Positions 1 to 6,753 of a stretch of 17,959 nucleotides of DNA are shown in pieces; position 1 is the first letter of the stretch; each line of letters opens with the position of its first letter. Source of the DNA: a bacterium UBP8_UBA6595 (lineage in GTDB: Bacteria; Margulisbacteria; Marinamargulisbacteria; UBA6595); the NCBI GenBank assembly GCA_002433595.1, contig DJIL01000002.1, positions 1 to 17,959 of the forward strand. Reading direction: 5' to 3'. A program made the position numbers and the translations under genes. Below the pieces are notes generated by a model. That model ran no database searches. It worked only from the letters and a program-made list of their open reading frames with translations, and was not told the DNA's origin.

Positions 1-610
1 GCCGATTATCACACAACCGCCACAATTTTTCGCCTGATACCGCAAACAACGGCCCCGCAACCGTGCACAGCGTTGGTTTTGAAATGCGATACGTTTGCCC
101 ATCAGTCGCCGTCAGCGTGCGTGGCGGAAACCATACATTACGTTCCGGGTTGCAGTTGTTATCGGTATAGCGCATACCCAACATGCCACAATTTGGCAAC
201 GTCTCTGATGCGTGTACCAGTTGATTGAAATCCGCCACTGAAAACAACACATCTGGATCCATTGAAAGTACAGTTTTAGGCAAGTTTTTTTCATGAATAT
301 ACTTTTTAAAGAAAAAGGTGGAGGCCAATGTTTGACCAAAATTAAACGGCATGTCCACACAGATACATTGCGGGTGCTCAAACCGATAAAATAAATCGCG
401 AACGGCCGGGTCTGGACTGTCATTGTGCGTAATTAACACATAAGTATTGGGGCGATCCGCAATGGCTGCCAACAAATCCTGCATCGCCAATTGAATGATA
501 TCCGCATACCGGTACCACGAAACAACTACAAATGTAGACCCATGCAATTGCTGGGCGAGATGTGCATTGCGAACATGGGATGATTGTTGATTTTGTTTTA
601 CTTGGCTCAT
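1..610 (-). CDS. GT-A fold glycosyltransferase, family 2-like (partial, C-terminus beyond the left edge)
   Basis: Reading the minus strand from the ATG at 610 gives 203 uninterrupted codons to the window edge, so only the N-terminal part is visible. The protein opens with a polar leader, then a core strand near residues 26-33 (TFVVVSWY), a second strand ending in LITHNDSPD (59-67), and MDPDV at 117-121. That last motif matches the DxD-type metal/nucleotide-sugar binding site of GT-A glycosyltransferases in position and context. Near 184-197 the segment VAGPLFAVSGEKLW resembles the acceptor-side region of family 2 enzymes. No signal peptide or membrane segment is seen in this part, so a cytoplasmic enzyme adding sugar to a surface glycan is the likely role; donor and acceptor are unknown. 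It is transcribed divergently from the pyrophosphatase homologue. No Shine-Dalgarno site is evident before the start. The family call is from motifs only. Confidence 0.75.
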   Translation of the reverse strand, partial: MSQVKQNQQSSHVRNAHLAQQLHGSTFVVVSWYRYADIIQLAMQDLLAAIADRPNTYVLITHNDSPDPAVRDLFYRFEHPQCICVDMPFNFGQTLASTFFFKKYIHEKNLPKTVLSMDPDVLFSVADFNQLVHASETLPNCGMLGMRYTDNNCNPERNVWFPPRTLTATDGQTYRISKPTLCTVAGPLFAVSGEKLWRLCDNR

Positions 611-632
611 GTCGTTAATTTCTCTAGACCTT

Positions 633-658
633 TAGTTTTTCCTAGTAGTTTTTCCTAG
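633..658. repeat. Two exact 13-bp direct repeats upstream of the glycosyltransferase
   Basis: The unit TAGTTTTTCCTAG occurs twice head to tail at 633-645 and 646-658, and each copy ends in CTAG. The pair lies 23-48 bp upstream of the glycosyltransferase start, where a leader or promoter-proximal operator would be expected. It could be a protein-binding site or a simple slippage duplication. Confidence 0.8.
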
Positions 659-702
659 ATTTACTTTTAATTAGGCTTATTCTTTTAAATTGATCTTAAT
701 TT

Positions 703-735
703 TTTTAAATTTATTTTAAATTTATTTTAAATTTA
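703..735. repeat. Three exact 11-bp AT-only tandem repeats in the divergent control region
   Basis: TTTTAAATTTA is repeated exactly at 703-713, 714-724 and 725-735. A one-mismatch copy sits at 683-693. The 11-bp period is close to one helical turn, so the A/T tracts fall on one face of the helix, as in curved DNA or an UP-element-like upstream region. It ends just before the palindrome and -10 box of the pyrophosphatase homologue. Confidence 0.85.
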
Positions 736-748
736 TATGGTACCATAT
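735..748. promoter_or_regulatory. 14-bp perfect palindrome, possible operator
   Basis: ATATGGTACCATAT is a perfect inverted repeat immediately upstream of the candidate -10 box at 751-756, in what would be the promoter spacer. That is a classic position for a repressor operator. No known regulator motif is recognised. Confidence 0.4.
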
Positions 749-750
749 CA

Positions 751-756
751 TACAAT
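751..756 (+). promoter_or_regulatory. Candidate -10 box for the pyrophosphatase-homologue operon
   Basis: TACAAT matches the sigma70 -10 consensus at five of six positions. No good -35 is seen; TTAAAT at 727-732 is the best at 18-bp spacing, with only three matches. The ATG follows 12 nt after the box, which predicts a leader of about 6 nt with no Shine-Dalgarno site. Confidence 0.4.
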
Positions 757-768
757 GAGATTGTTACT

Positions 769-2802
769 ATGTTAAGCATTGCAACCAGCATTATTATCAG
801 CATCGGGGGCGTTGGTCTTTACTTAATTTACAGCCATACCCGCTTGATTGCCCATTCACACAGCGAAGCCCATCGACTTATTGGGTTAATTGATCAGGGA
901 TTATCCGTATTTCGAAACCGTAGCCTTACCAGCATGGTTCAGATTATTGGGTACTTAAGCCTACTCTTATTTGTTCTATCTCAATTTATTGCGCACCCCC
1001 TACCTATTTGGCCCTACTTACTTGCATTTGTACTGGGCGGTAGCATTATGAGCGCCATTGGTGTTGGCATTCAGCCAATATTTATCCGATTATTGCCCGT
1101 CATTATTCAACATGCCAACCGTCAAGTATCCCCTAGCCTAATTACAACTTACTCCGCCTGTGTTGGGATTGGCTTAGTCAGCACCAGCGCCTTACTTCTT
1201 GGGTTAATCGGATGCTATGCATGGCTGGGTGCGACGCCTCTAGTTGGTTATGGCGTGGGCTGTGTGGTTGTCGCTTTTGTCTGGCGTATTGCCGGTGGTA
1301 TATTTAAACCGGCCGCCAATATAGTTGCTGAACGTACCCATAGTAACGGCATATCCGATGGCCGTAACGTCGCCACTATTTTAGACACAATGGGTGATTT
1401 TATTGGCTCGTTTTTAGGCTTTGGAATTGATATCTTGAGCGCCTTTGTATTTGCCATAATTGGTTGCTGTTTATTTGCCATTAGTCTATACGATTCCGGT
1501 GTGATCAATCCAGAAACATACACCCTATTAATGGCATTGCCGTTTATGATTGTTGCCATTTCAATGTGCATCGGGTTTTGCAGCTATGTCTGGGCCCGTT
1601 ACCGACTTCATCGACGGCCCAACAATATACTATTGGAAACGCTCTACATAACCGTGGGCATTAGCGCATTCGTTATTTACGTTTTAATTAACAATGTTTG
1701 GGTAGATACAACACTTAAATCTGTGTGGATCAATGACCAACGCTTATCCCTTTTAATTCCGTATTTAATTGGCCTAATCGGCGCCATAATTATAAGCTTT
1801 ACATCTGAATACATGAGCGCGCCCCACTTTTCACCCAATAAACAAACCAGCAAACATATTGAATGTGGTAGCGCCCTCACACTCTTGCATGCTTTGGGAA
1901 ATGGATTTAAAAGCCATGCCCTTCAAGTGAGTTACGTCTTTGTGATTATGGGTAGCAGCATCTACTATGCCGGCATCTATGGTGTTGCATTTGCTAGTCT
2001 TGGTATGGTGTCTATGACGCCCTATCTCTTGGCATTAATTAGCTTTAAAGCATTGAGTGGAAGTTTGCACAAACTATCAAGCTTAGCCCCGTTACCGCAC
2101 ATTGAAACCCAAAATATTAAAAAATTATACCGCATTAGTCAAACCACAATTGCGCTCGGCAATAGCTTTAATACGAGTGCGGCAACGATTGCTTCCACAG
2201 GCCTATTTTTAGCGTTGCTTCTCATTGCTTCGCCTACCAATAGTCTCAGCCTGAGCTTGAGCCCAAGCCTGATTGTTGGTCTGTGTGCGGGTATGACGGC
2301 ACCGTTTTTAATTCGATCCAGCCTAGTCAGCGGTATGGTTCAGGTTGCTATTAAACTCATTGGCGAAGTTAATCGTCAATTAACCGACATTCCTTACCTA
2401 AACGAAAACAAAGCCAGTCCCGATATTGCTACAGCCACGGATCGTGCATGCCAAATCATCATGGGCACGCTTGTTATTCCTGGTTTGTTAGTAACCCTAA
2501 TGCCCCTCGTTATGGGGTATACACTAGGCAGCAATGCTGTTCTTGGCTTTAGCTTAGGCATTTTAATTAACAACTTAGTTCAAACCTACTATTGGTCCAA
2601 TACAGGTGAAACTCTGGGTCATATTAAAACGACAATAGCCACGGGTCGCCTCGGTGGTCCCCAAAGCCCCAACTTTTCAGCAATTGTTCGCGCCGATGCG
2701 ATTGGTGATGTGTTTAGAGATCTCATGGGCCCCCACGGAAGTATTACACTAAAATGCGCAACTATTATTTCTGCACTTTTAATGGTATTATTAGCCCTAT
2801 GA
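769..2802 (+). CDS. hppA: Membrane-bound pyrophosphatase (H+-PPase/HppA) homologue with a degenerate active site
   Basis: The 677-residue, multi-pass hydrophobic protein can be followed along the membrane pyrophosphatase family, which couples PPi hydrolysis to H+ or Na+ export. Landmarks kept are AGGIF (175-179), DGRN (197-200), D206, D210, D221, and the C-terminal D643/D647/D651 set. Compared from memory with the usual motifs, most other PPi/Mg site residues are changed. DVGADLVGKVE has become N184, E188, S192 and G194; the third Asp of DNVGDNVGD is S214; the LD of ALDAYGP is I424; TDN is S430-G431-S432; DALD is K451...Y454; WDNAKK retains one Lys (K620). Length, membrane pattern and frame are intact, so this is not an ordinary pseudogene. 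Hydrolysis by the known mechanism looks unlikely, and a transport, scaffold or regulatory role is inferred. First gene of its operon; its stop overlaps the tpiA start. Confidence 0.85.
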   Translation: MLSIATSIIISIGGVGLYLIYSHTRLIAHSHSEAHRLIGLIDQGLSVFRNRSLTSMVQIIGYLSLLLFVLSQFIAHPLPIWPYLLAFVLGGSIMSAIGVGIQPIFIRLLPVIIQHANRQVSPSLITTYSACVGIGLVSTSALLLGLIGCYAWLGATPLVGYGVGCVVVAFVWRIAGGIFKPAANIVAERTHSNGISDGRNVATILDTMGDFIGSFLGFGIDILSAFVFAIIGCCLFAISLYDSGVINPETYTLLMALPFMIVAISMCIGFCSYVWARYRLHRRPNNILLETLYITVGISAFVIYVLINNVWVDTTLKSVWINDQRLSLLIPYLIGLIGAIIISFTSEYMSAPHFSPNKQTSKHIECGSALTLLHALGNGFKSHALQVSYVFVIMGSSIYYAGIYGVAFASLGMVSMTPYLLALISFKALSGSLHKLSSLAPLPHIETQNIKKLYRISQTTIALGNSFNTSAATIASTGLFLALLLIASPTNSLSLSLSPSLIVGLCAGMTAPFLIRSSLVSGMVQVAIKLIGEVNRQLTDIPYLNENKASPDIATATDRACQIIMGTLVIPGLLVTLMPLVMGYTLGSNAVLGFSLGILINNLVQTYYWSNTGETLGHIKTTIATGRLGGPQSPNFSAIVRADAIGDVFRDLMGPHGSITLKCATIISALLMVLLAL

Positions 2803-3581
2803 AATCACGCTTAATTATTGGAAACTGGAAGTCGTATTTGGGTTTAGGAGCCGGTATCGCTCTATCCAAGGCCTTGGTTAATCACCATGTACCCCAAGTC
2901 GACCAAACCGTTGTTATCTGCCCACAATTGCCCATACTAGGTGCCATTAGCCAAGTGCTAAACTTTCACCAACAACAGTCTAATGGAATTTTACTGGGTG
3001 CTCAAGATATCTCAGCGTGGGATTCCGGTGCTCATACTGGTGAATGCCCCCACACGCTACTGAGTGAGCTCGGCTGTCAGTATAGTATTGTTGGTCACTC
3101 CGAACGCCGCAATGGCAATCAAGAAACAGAGGCCCTCCTGAAAAACAAGTTGTTAATGGCCATTAACAACGGAATCGTCCCCATTTTTTGCGTGGGAGAG
3201 CCGCTAACTATCTATCAGAGCAAGCAAACACTTGCTTTTATTGAAGCGCAACTTAAGGCCGTTTTTTCAGATTTTCCAGCTATTCCCGATCAATTAATTA
3301 TTGCCTACGAACCCATTTGGGCCATTGGTAGCAACATTATTCCCCGCTTGTCTGAAATTGAAGCGGTGCATCGCCATATTGGCAACACGCTTCAGCAACT
3401 GTTCCCCGTTACACCCGCCGAATCCATTCACGTTATTTATGGCGGGTCTGTCAACGCTCAAAATTGCAAAGGCATCCTTCACCAAGAAAGTGTTGATGGC
3501 TTCCTAGTGGGCCGTTCCAGCATATCTGAACTAGATTTTTTAAGCATTATTGTGAATAGCAACAAGGAGTTTACATCATGA
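2799..3581 (+). CDS. tpiA: Triosephosphate isomerase
   Basis: A 260-residue cytoplasmic TIM-barrel enzyme that interconverts dihydroxyacetone phosphate and glyceraldehyde 3-phosphate in glycolysis and gluconeogenesis. The catalytic set is complete: N9 and K11 in GNWK, H100 in IVGHSERR, and E171 in AYEPIWAIG. The phosphate loop YGGSV lies at 214-218 and a GFLVGRSS segment at 234-241. The usual loop-6 hinge after AIG (GTGKTAT in many species) reads GSNIIPR, a divergent version nearer the GTGxxPT form. I choose the ATG at 2799, not an upstream in-frame ATG at 2754, because GNWK then sits at the normal distance from the N-terminus and the start overlaps the previous stop as ATGA. No Shine-Dalgarno site is obvious, so translation is probably coupled to the gene before. 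Confidence 0.95.
   Translation: MKSRLIIGNWKSYLGLGAGIALSKALVNHHVPQVDQTVVICPQLPILGAISQVLNFHQQQSNGILLGAQDISAWDSGAHTGECPHTLLSELGCQYSIVGHSERRNGNQETEALLKNKLLMAINNGIVPIFCVGEPLTIYQSKQTLAFIEAQLKAVFSDFPAIPDQLIIAYEPIWAIGSNIIPRLSEIEAVHRHIGNTLQQLFPVTPAESIHVIYGGSVNAQNCKGILHQESVDGFLVGRSSISELDFLSIIVNSNKEFTS
3564..3569 (+). promoter_or_regulatory. Shine-Dalgarno site for the cyclophilin gene
   Basis: AAGGAG lies 8 nt before the ATG at 3578, inside the end of tpiA. It shows that this organism uses classical ribosome sites inside operons. Confidence 0.8.
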
Positions 3582-4156
3582 AATACACACCCGTTATTGG
3601 CGCATTATTAGCCCTTCCATTTGTTACCGGTTTTTTTGGTGGCGGCGACAACCCCATGGTTCGCATGGAAACAAACAAAGGCGCTATCACCATTGAATTG
3701 TTTAAAAAAGAAGCCCCAAAAAGCGTTGAAAACTTTTTAGCGTATGTCGAAAACGGTCATTTTGATGGTACAGTTTTTCATCGTGTTATCCCTGGCTTTG
3801 TTATTCAAGGCGGGGGGTATACCGAAGCATTTGATGAAAAGGAAACCTTGGATCCTGTTAAAAACGAAGCAACTAACCAGCTGAGTAATAAACGAGGAAC
3901 GTTATCCATGGCGCGTACCAGTGATGTGGATTCGGCAACTAGTCAGTTTTTTGTAAACTTGGTCGATAACACAATGCTGGATCACCGTGATGAAACGCGC
4001 GCGGGATACGGCTACTGCGTATTTGGACAAGTGATTGAGTCGGACCTGAGCGTCATTGACGCCATTGCTGAAGTGGATACGCATACTCAAGGATACCACC
4101 AAGATGTGCCCGTTAAGCCTGTTGTTATTCAGTCTGTGACTCGCATTGATTCTTAA
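3578..4156 (+). CDS. ppiA: Periplasmic cyclophilin-type peptidyl-prolyl cis-trans isomerase
   Basis: A 192-residue cyclophilin that catalyses cis-trans isomerisation of X-Pro bonds during protein folding. The active-site strand FHRVIPGFVIQGG (67-79) carries the catalytic Arg at 69 and the conserved Phe and Gln. MART at 111-114 and SQFF at 122-125 complete the binding pocket, followed by GYCVFGQV at 145-152. The first 25 or so residues are a short basic start plus a hydrophobic stretch ending in a Gly-rich turn, consistent with a Sec signal peptide or N-terminal anchor, so a periplasmic site is inferred. M27 would give a cytosolic PpiB-like form, but the AAGGAG at 3564-3569 supports the upstream start. 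It overlaps tpiA by ATGA. The body resembles the bacterial PpiA/PpiB group. Confidence 0.93.
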   Translation: MKYTPVIGALLALPFVTGFFGGGDNPMVRMETNKGAITIELFKKEAPKSVENFLAYVENGHFDGTVFHRVIPGFVIQGGGYTEAFDEKETLDPVKNEATNQLSNKRGTLSMARTSDVDSATSQFFVNLVDNTMLDHRDETRAGYGYCVFGQVIESDLSVIDAIAEVDTHTQGYHQDVPVKPVVIQSVTRIDS

Positions 4157-4161
4157 TAGCC

Positions 4162-5190
4162 GTGGGCGCCGATAACCGAAATTACAACGACGGCATGGGC
4201 GACATGCAAGGCTACAAAACCATGCCAAACTTTAAATGGTTTCGGCTAGCCATTGTGAGTATTATCATGATTGTCAGTACAATTATGCTGGTATTTTTGG
4301 GTCATTTCATATCCCCATCACCCCCATCTGCTTTAGCTTCGCCACCCCCATCTGCTTTAGCTTCGCCACCCGCTGAACCCCCACCCATTGTGTCGCCATA
4401 TTCCGAACCACCGCTACCCTTAAATGACCCAGGACAGGCATCGTTTGATTACAAGTTAATTAGCAGTGCCCATGCTGGGTACAGTCTGGCAGAAGCCCAA
4501 ACGGCACACCTAAAAACACTAGGGGTTGAATCCTATATTTGGGAAATTACCCAGCCCAATGGATCCCTCTATGTTATTCAGCTGGGTGCCTACCCAACAC
4601 GCAGTGACTGTGACAGTCGCTTGCTTCAACTGAAACCCAGCGGCATTACTGGACGCTGTTGGCATCCAGCCGATGGCGTTGCCGAATTAACAACCCCAAC
4701 GCCAGCCTCCAGCACTTACTACAAAGTCATTCTAGGTGCATACCCCAACTACTCAGCGGCCATTGCTGCCACCGCCGGTCTTTCACCCTATATCTGGGAA
4801 AAAGACGGCATCTATGTGGCTCAAGTCGGCGCCTACTCTACAGCGGATGAAAGCCGTATAGCTGTTAAAAAACTAAGCAGTCAGGGTGTATTTAGCTATA
4901 TTTGGCAAGAACGCGATGGGTTTGATGCAATTCGAAACCGAACGGCTAGCACACCCCCACCCAAACAAAATTACCATGTTGTGATGGGGGTCTTTAAAAC
5001 ACAAGACTTAGCCAAACGCAAAGCGGATAGCGTGGCCTCCATAACCAGTTATGTAATTTGGGCCAATGCGTTGGGCGACAAAACTGTCTACCGTGTTTTA
5101 TTAGGATCTTACACAACCAAACAAGCCGCTAAAGCCAAGCAACGCGATCTAAACGCAATGGGCATCCAATCGTTTGTTATTTTTGAATAA
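4162..5190 (+). CDS. Inner-membrane protein with three SPOR repeats
   Basis: The architecture is a short cytoplasmic N-terminus, one membrane span (about 28-50), a Pro/Ser/Ala-rich linker (51-90) and three tandem SPOR-like units at roughly 96-168, 185-250 and 270-342. Each unit shows the SPOR pattern of a strand, a helix and a final strand; the phrases YIWE, VIQLGAY, VAQVGAY and YRVLLGSY recur. SPOR domains bind denuded peptidoglycan glycans at division septa, so a septal or envelope role like FtsN or DedD is likely, though not proven. The GTG at 4162 follows the cyclophilin stop by 5 bp, but neither it nor the ATGs at 4195, 4204 and 4222 has a clear Shine-Dalgarno site, so the start is uncertain. 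The linker holds an exact 24-bp DNA duplication. Probably last gene of the operon. Confidence 0.85.
   Translation: MGADNRNYNDGMGDMQGYKTMPNFKWFRLAIVSIIMIVSTIMLVFLGHFISPSPPSALASPPPSALASPPAEPPPIVSPYSEPPLPLNDPGQASFDYKLISSAHAGYSLAEAQTAHLKTLGVESYIWEITQPNGSLYVIQLGAYPTRSDCDSRLLQLKPSGITGRCWHPADGVAELTTPTPASSTYYKVILGAYPNYSAAIAATAGLSPYIWEKDGIYVAQVGAYSTADESRIAVKKLSSQGVFSYIWQERDGFDAIRNRTASTPPPKQNYHVVMGVFKTQDLAKRKADSVASITSYVIWANALGDKTVYRVLLGSYTTKQAAKAKQRDLNAMGIQSFVIFE
4321..4368 (+). repeat. Two exact 24-bp in-frame tandem repeats in the SPOR protein linker
   Basis: The 24-bp unit beginning CCCCCATCTGC is present at 4321-4344 and again at 4345-4368 without mismatch, adding eight residues (PPSALASP) to the proline-rich linker. 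Perfect identity suggests a recent slippage duplication; linker length may vary between strains. Confidence 0.9.
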
Positions 5191-5201
5191 AATAAAAAAA
5201 C

Positions 5202-5230
5202 TTGACGTTTTTATTTAGACCCAATACACT
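5202..5230 (+). promoter_or_regulatory. comM promoter, predicted to make a leaderless mRNA
   Basis: TTGACG (5202-5207), a 17-bp spacer and TACACT (5225-5230) form a good sigma70-type promoter. Initiation about 7 nt after the -10 box falls at 5236-5238, directly before the ATG at 5239, leaving essentially no leader and no Shine-Dalgarno site. Confidence 0.65.
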
Positions 5231-5238
5231 GGGTGTTT

Positions 5239-6753
5239 ATGGCATTATCAAAAACATTGGGAACGACGTTGTCCGGCATTGCGGCGTTACCCATTACCAT
5301 TGAAATTGACGCCCACAACGGATTGCCCGGTGAAACTATTGTTGGCTTACCCGATACCGTTGTTAAAGAAAGCCGTACGCGTATTCGATCGGCTATTAAG
5401 CAATCCCAATTTAAATACCCCTTGCAAGCCTATACTATTAATTTAGCCCCTGCTGAAATTAAAAAAGAAGGGCCACTGTTGGATTTTCCCATTGCCATGG
5501 GTATTTTACAAGCCACCGGCCAACTACCCATGGATGCAGACTCTTTATTTGTGGGAGAGCTTAGTCTGGGAGGAGAGCTAAGACCCGTGCATGGCATTGT
5601 CTCTATTTGCGACATGGCAAAAACCCAAGGCATTATCCGTGTGTTTTTACCCGCTGATAATTATCATGAAGCGGCGTTAATCTCAGGCATTCAAATCATT
5701 CCAATCCGAAGCATTATGGACGCATGCCAGTACTACCAAGATGGTACCGTCACGCAAGCCCCCCCCCAACCGAAACGCCTGGTTAGCCCTGACCCCTTAC
5801 TGGACTACGCAGATGTGAAAGGACAACACATGGGAAAGCGTGCCTGTGAATTAGCCGCGGCTGGCCGACACAATATCTTGTTTATTGGCCCCCCCGGTTC
5901 GGGAAAAACCATGTTGGCCAAACGATTGCCGAGTATTTTACCCCCACTAACCCATGATGAAGCCATTGATGTCTACAAGCTGATGAGTGTATCCCGACAC
6001 AAACTGGATGCTTCTAGTGACCCACAATGCCGGCCCTTTCGATCGCCTCACCACACAATTTCGTATGCAGGCATGGTGGGAGGGGGCCGATCGCCACGCC
6101 CCGGAGAAATTAGTTTAGCCCACCATGGTGTTTTATTTTTAGACGAGCTGCCCGAATTTCAGCGAACCGTATTGGAATCTCTGCGCCAACCATTAGAATC
6201 GCATAGCATTACTGTATCTCGGGCCAATTTTTCACTCAACTACCCCGCAAACTTTATGCTCGTTGGGGCCATGAATCCGTGCCCGTGTGGCTACTGGGGC
6301 GACGATAAAAAATCATGCTCCTGCCCCGAATATAGACGCAAAGGGTATTACCAAAAACTATCGGGGCCATTAATTGACCGCATTGACATTATTTGTACTA
6401 TTCCACGACCCGATCAGGACGCACTTATTAACCAGCAATCGGGTGCCGACACCCACACCTCCGCTATGCTCAAAAAACGAGTAGTCGCCGCCATTCAGCG
6501 GCAGCACGACCGAAAAACGGATGGTTCTCCCTGGCAAAACGGGCAATTAAGCCTGCAGTCAGCCAGTTGTACCCTTAACGATCGTTGCCAACAGCTTTTA
6601 CATCATATTATGGACAAAGGGCTGTTAACGGGTCGAACCTTTACTAAATTGGTTCGCGTAGCACGAACAATTGCCGACCTGGAAACTAGTGATACCATTG
6701 AGCCCCATCATATTACCGAAGCCTTGCAGTTTCGGCAACTGAACGCTATTTAA
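5239..6753 (+). CDS. comM: YifB/ComM-family Mg-chelatase-like AAA+ ATPase
   Basis: A cytoplasmic AAA+ protein of 504 residues. ComM is a helicase that promotes branch migration when incoming single-stranded DNA is integrated during natural transformation. The N-terminal YifB domain (about 1-170) carries the family motif GLPGETIVGLPDTVVKES. The ATPase core has Walker A GPPGSGKT (217-224) and Walker B VLFLDELPEF with D302/E303. Four cysteines in NPCPCGYWG and CSCPEYRRKG (348, 350, 360, 362) form the family's likely zinc site. The C-terminal Mg-chelatase domain follows. I prefer the ATG at 5239 to the in-frame GTG at 5233 because the -10 box ends at 5230, too close for the GTG to be transcribed. 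It overlaps the convergent symporter gene by 8 bp. Confidence 0.93.
   Translation: MALSKTLGTTLSGIAALPITIEIDAHNGLPGETIVGLPDTVVKESRTRIRSAIKQSQFKYPLQAYTINLAPAEIKKEGPLLDFPIAMGILQATGQLPMDADSLFVGELSLGGELRPVHGIVSICDMAKTQGIIRVFLPADNYHEAALISGIQIIPIRSIMDACQYYQDGTVTQAPPQPKRLVSPDPLLDYADVKGQHMGKRACELAAAGRHNILFIGPPGSGKTMLAKRLPSILPPLTHDEAIDVYKLMSVSRHKLDASSDPQCRPFRSPHHTISYAGMVGGGRSPRPGEISLAHHGVLFLDELPEFQRTVLESLRQPLESHSITVSRANFSLNYPANFMLVGAMNPCPCGYWGDDKKSCSCPEYRRKGYYQKLSGPLIDRIDIICTIPRPDQDALINQQSGADTHTSAMLKKRVVAAIQRQHDRKTDGSPWQNGQLSLQSASCTLNDRCQQLLHHIMDKGLLTGRTFTKLVRVARTIADLETSDTIEPHHITEALQFRQLNAI

Noticed and set aside
112..423. 103-codon minus-strand open frame
   Set aside because: It lies in another frame of the glycosyltransferase, which is open from 610 to the edge and carries family motifs. 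This frame has none.
661..768. AT-rich tract considered as a replication origin or attachment site
   Set aside because: There are no DnaA-box clusters, no neighbouring dnaA/gidA/integrase gene and no tRNA. A divergent promoter region explains it.
1248..1571. 107-codon antisense frame inside the pyrophosphatase homologue
   Set aside because: It is fully contained in a gene with clear family similarity. The antisense translation has no recognisable domain, start signal or promoter.
2754..2798. N-terminal extension of tpiA from the ATG at 2754
   Set aside because: The extra 15 residues lie inside the preceding gene and are absent from the TPI family. The ATGA overlap start at 2799 places GNWK correctly.
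769..2802. Calling the pyrophosphatase homologue a pseudogene
   Set aside because: The frame is intact over 677 codons, membrane segments are preserved and the gene is overlap-coupled to tpiA. Only the active-site residues are lost.
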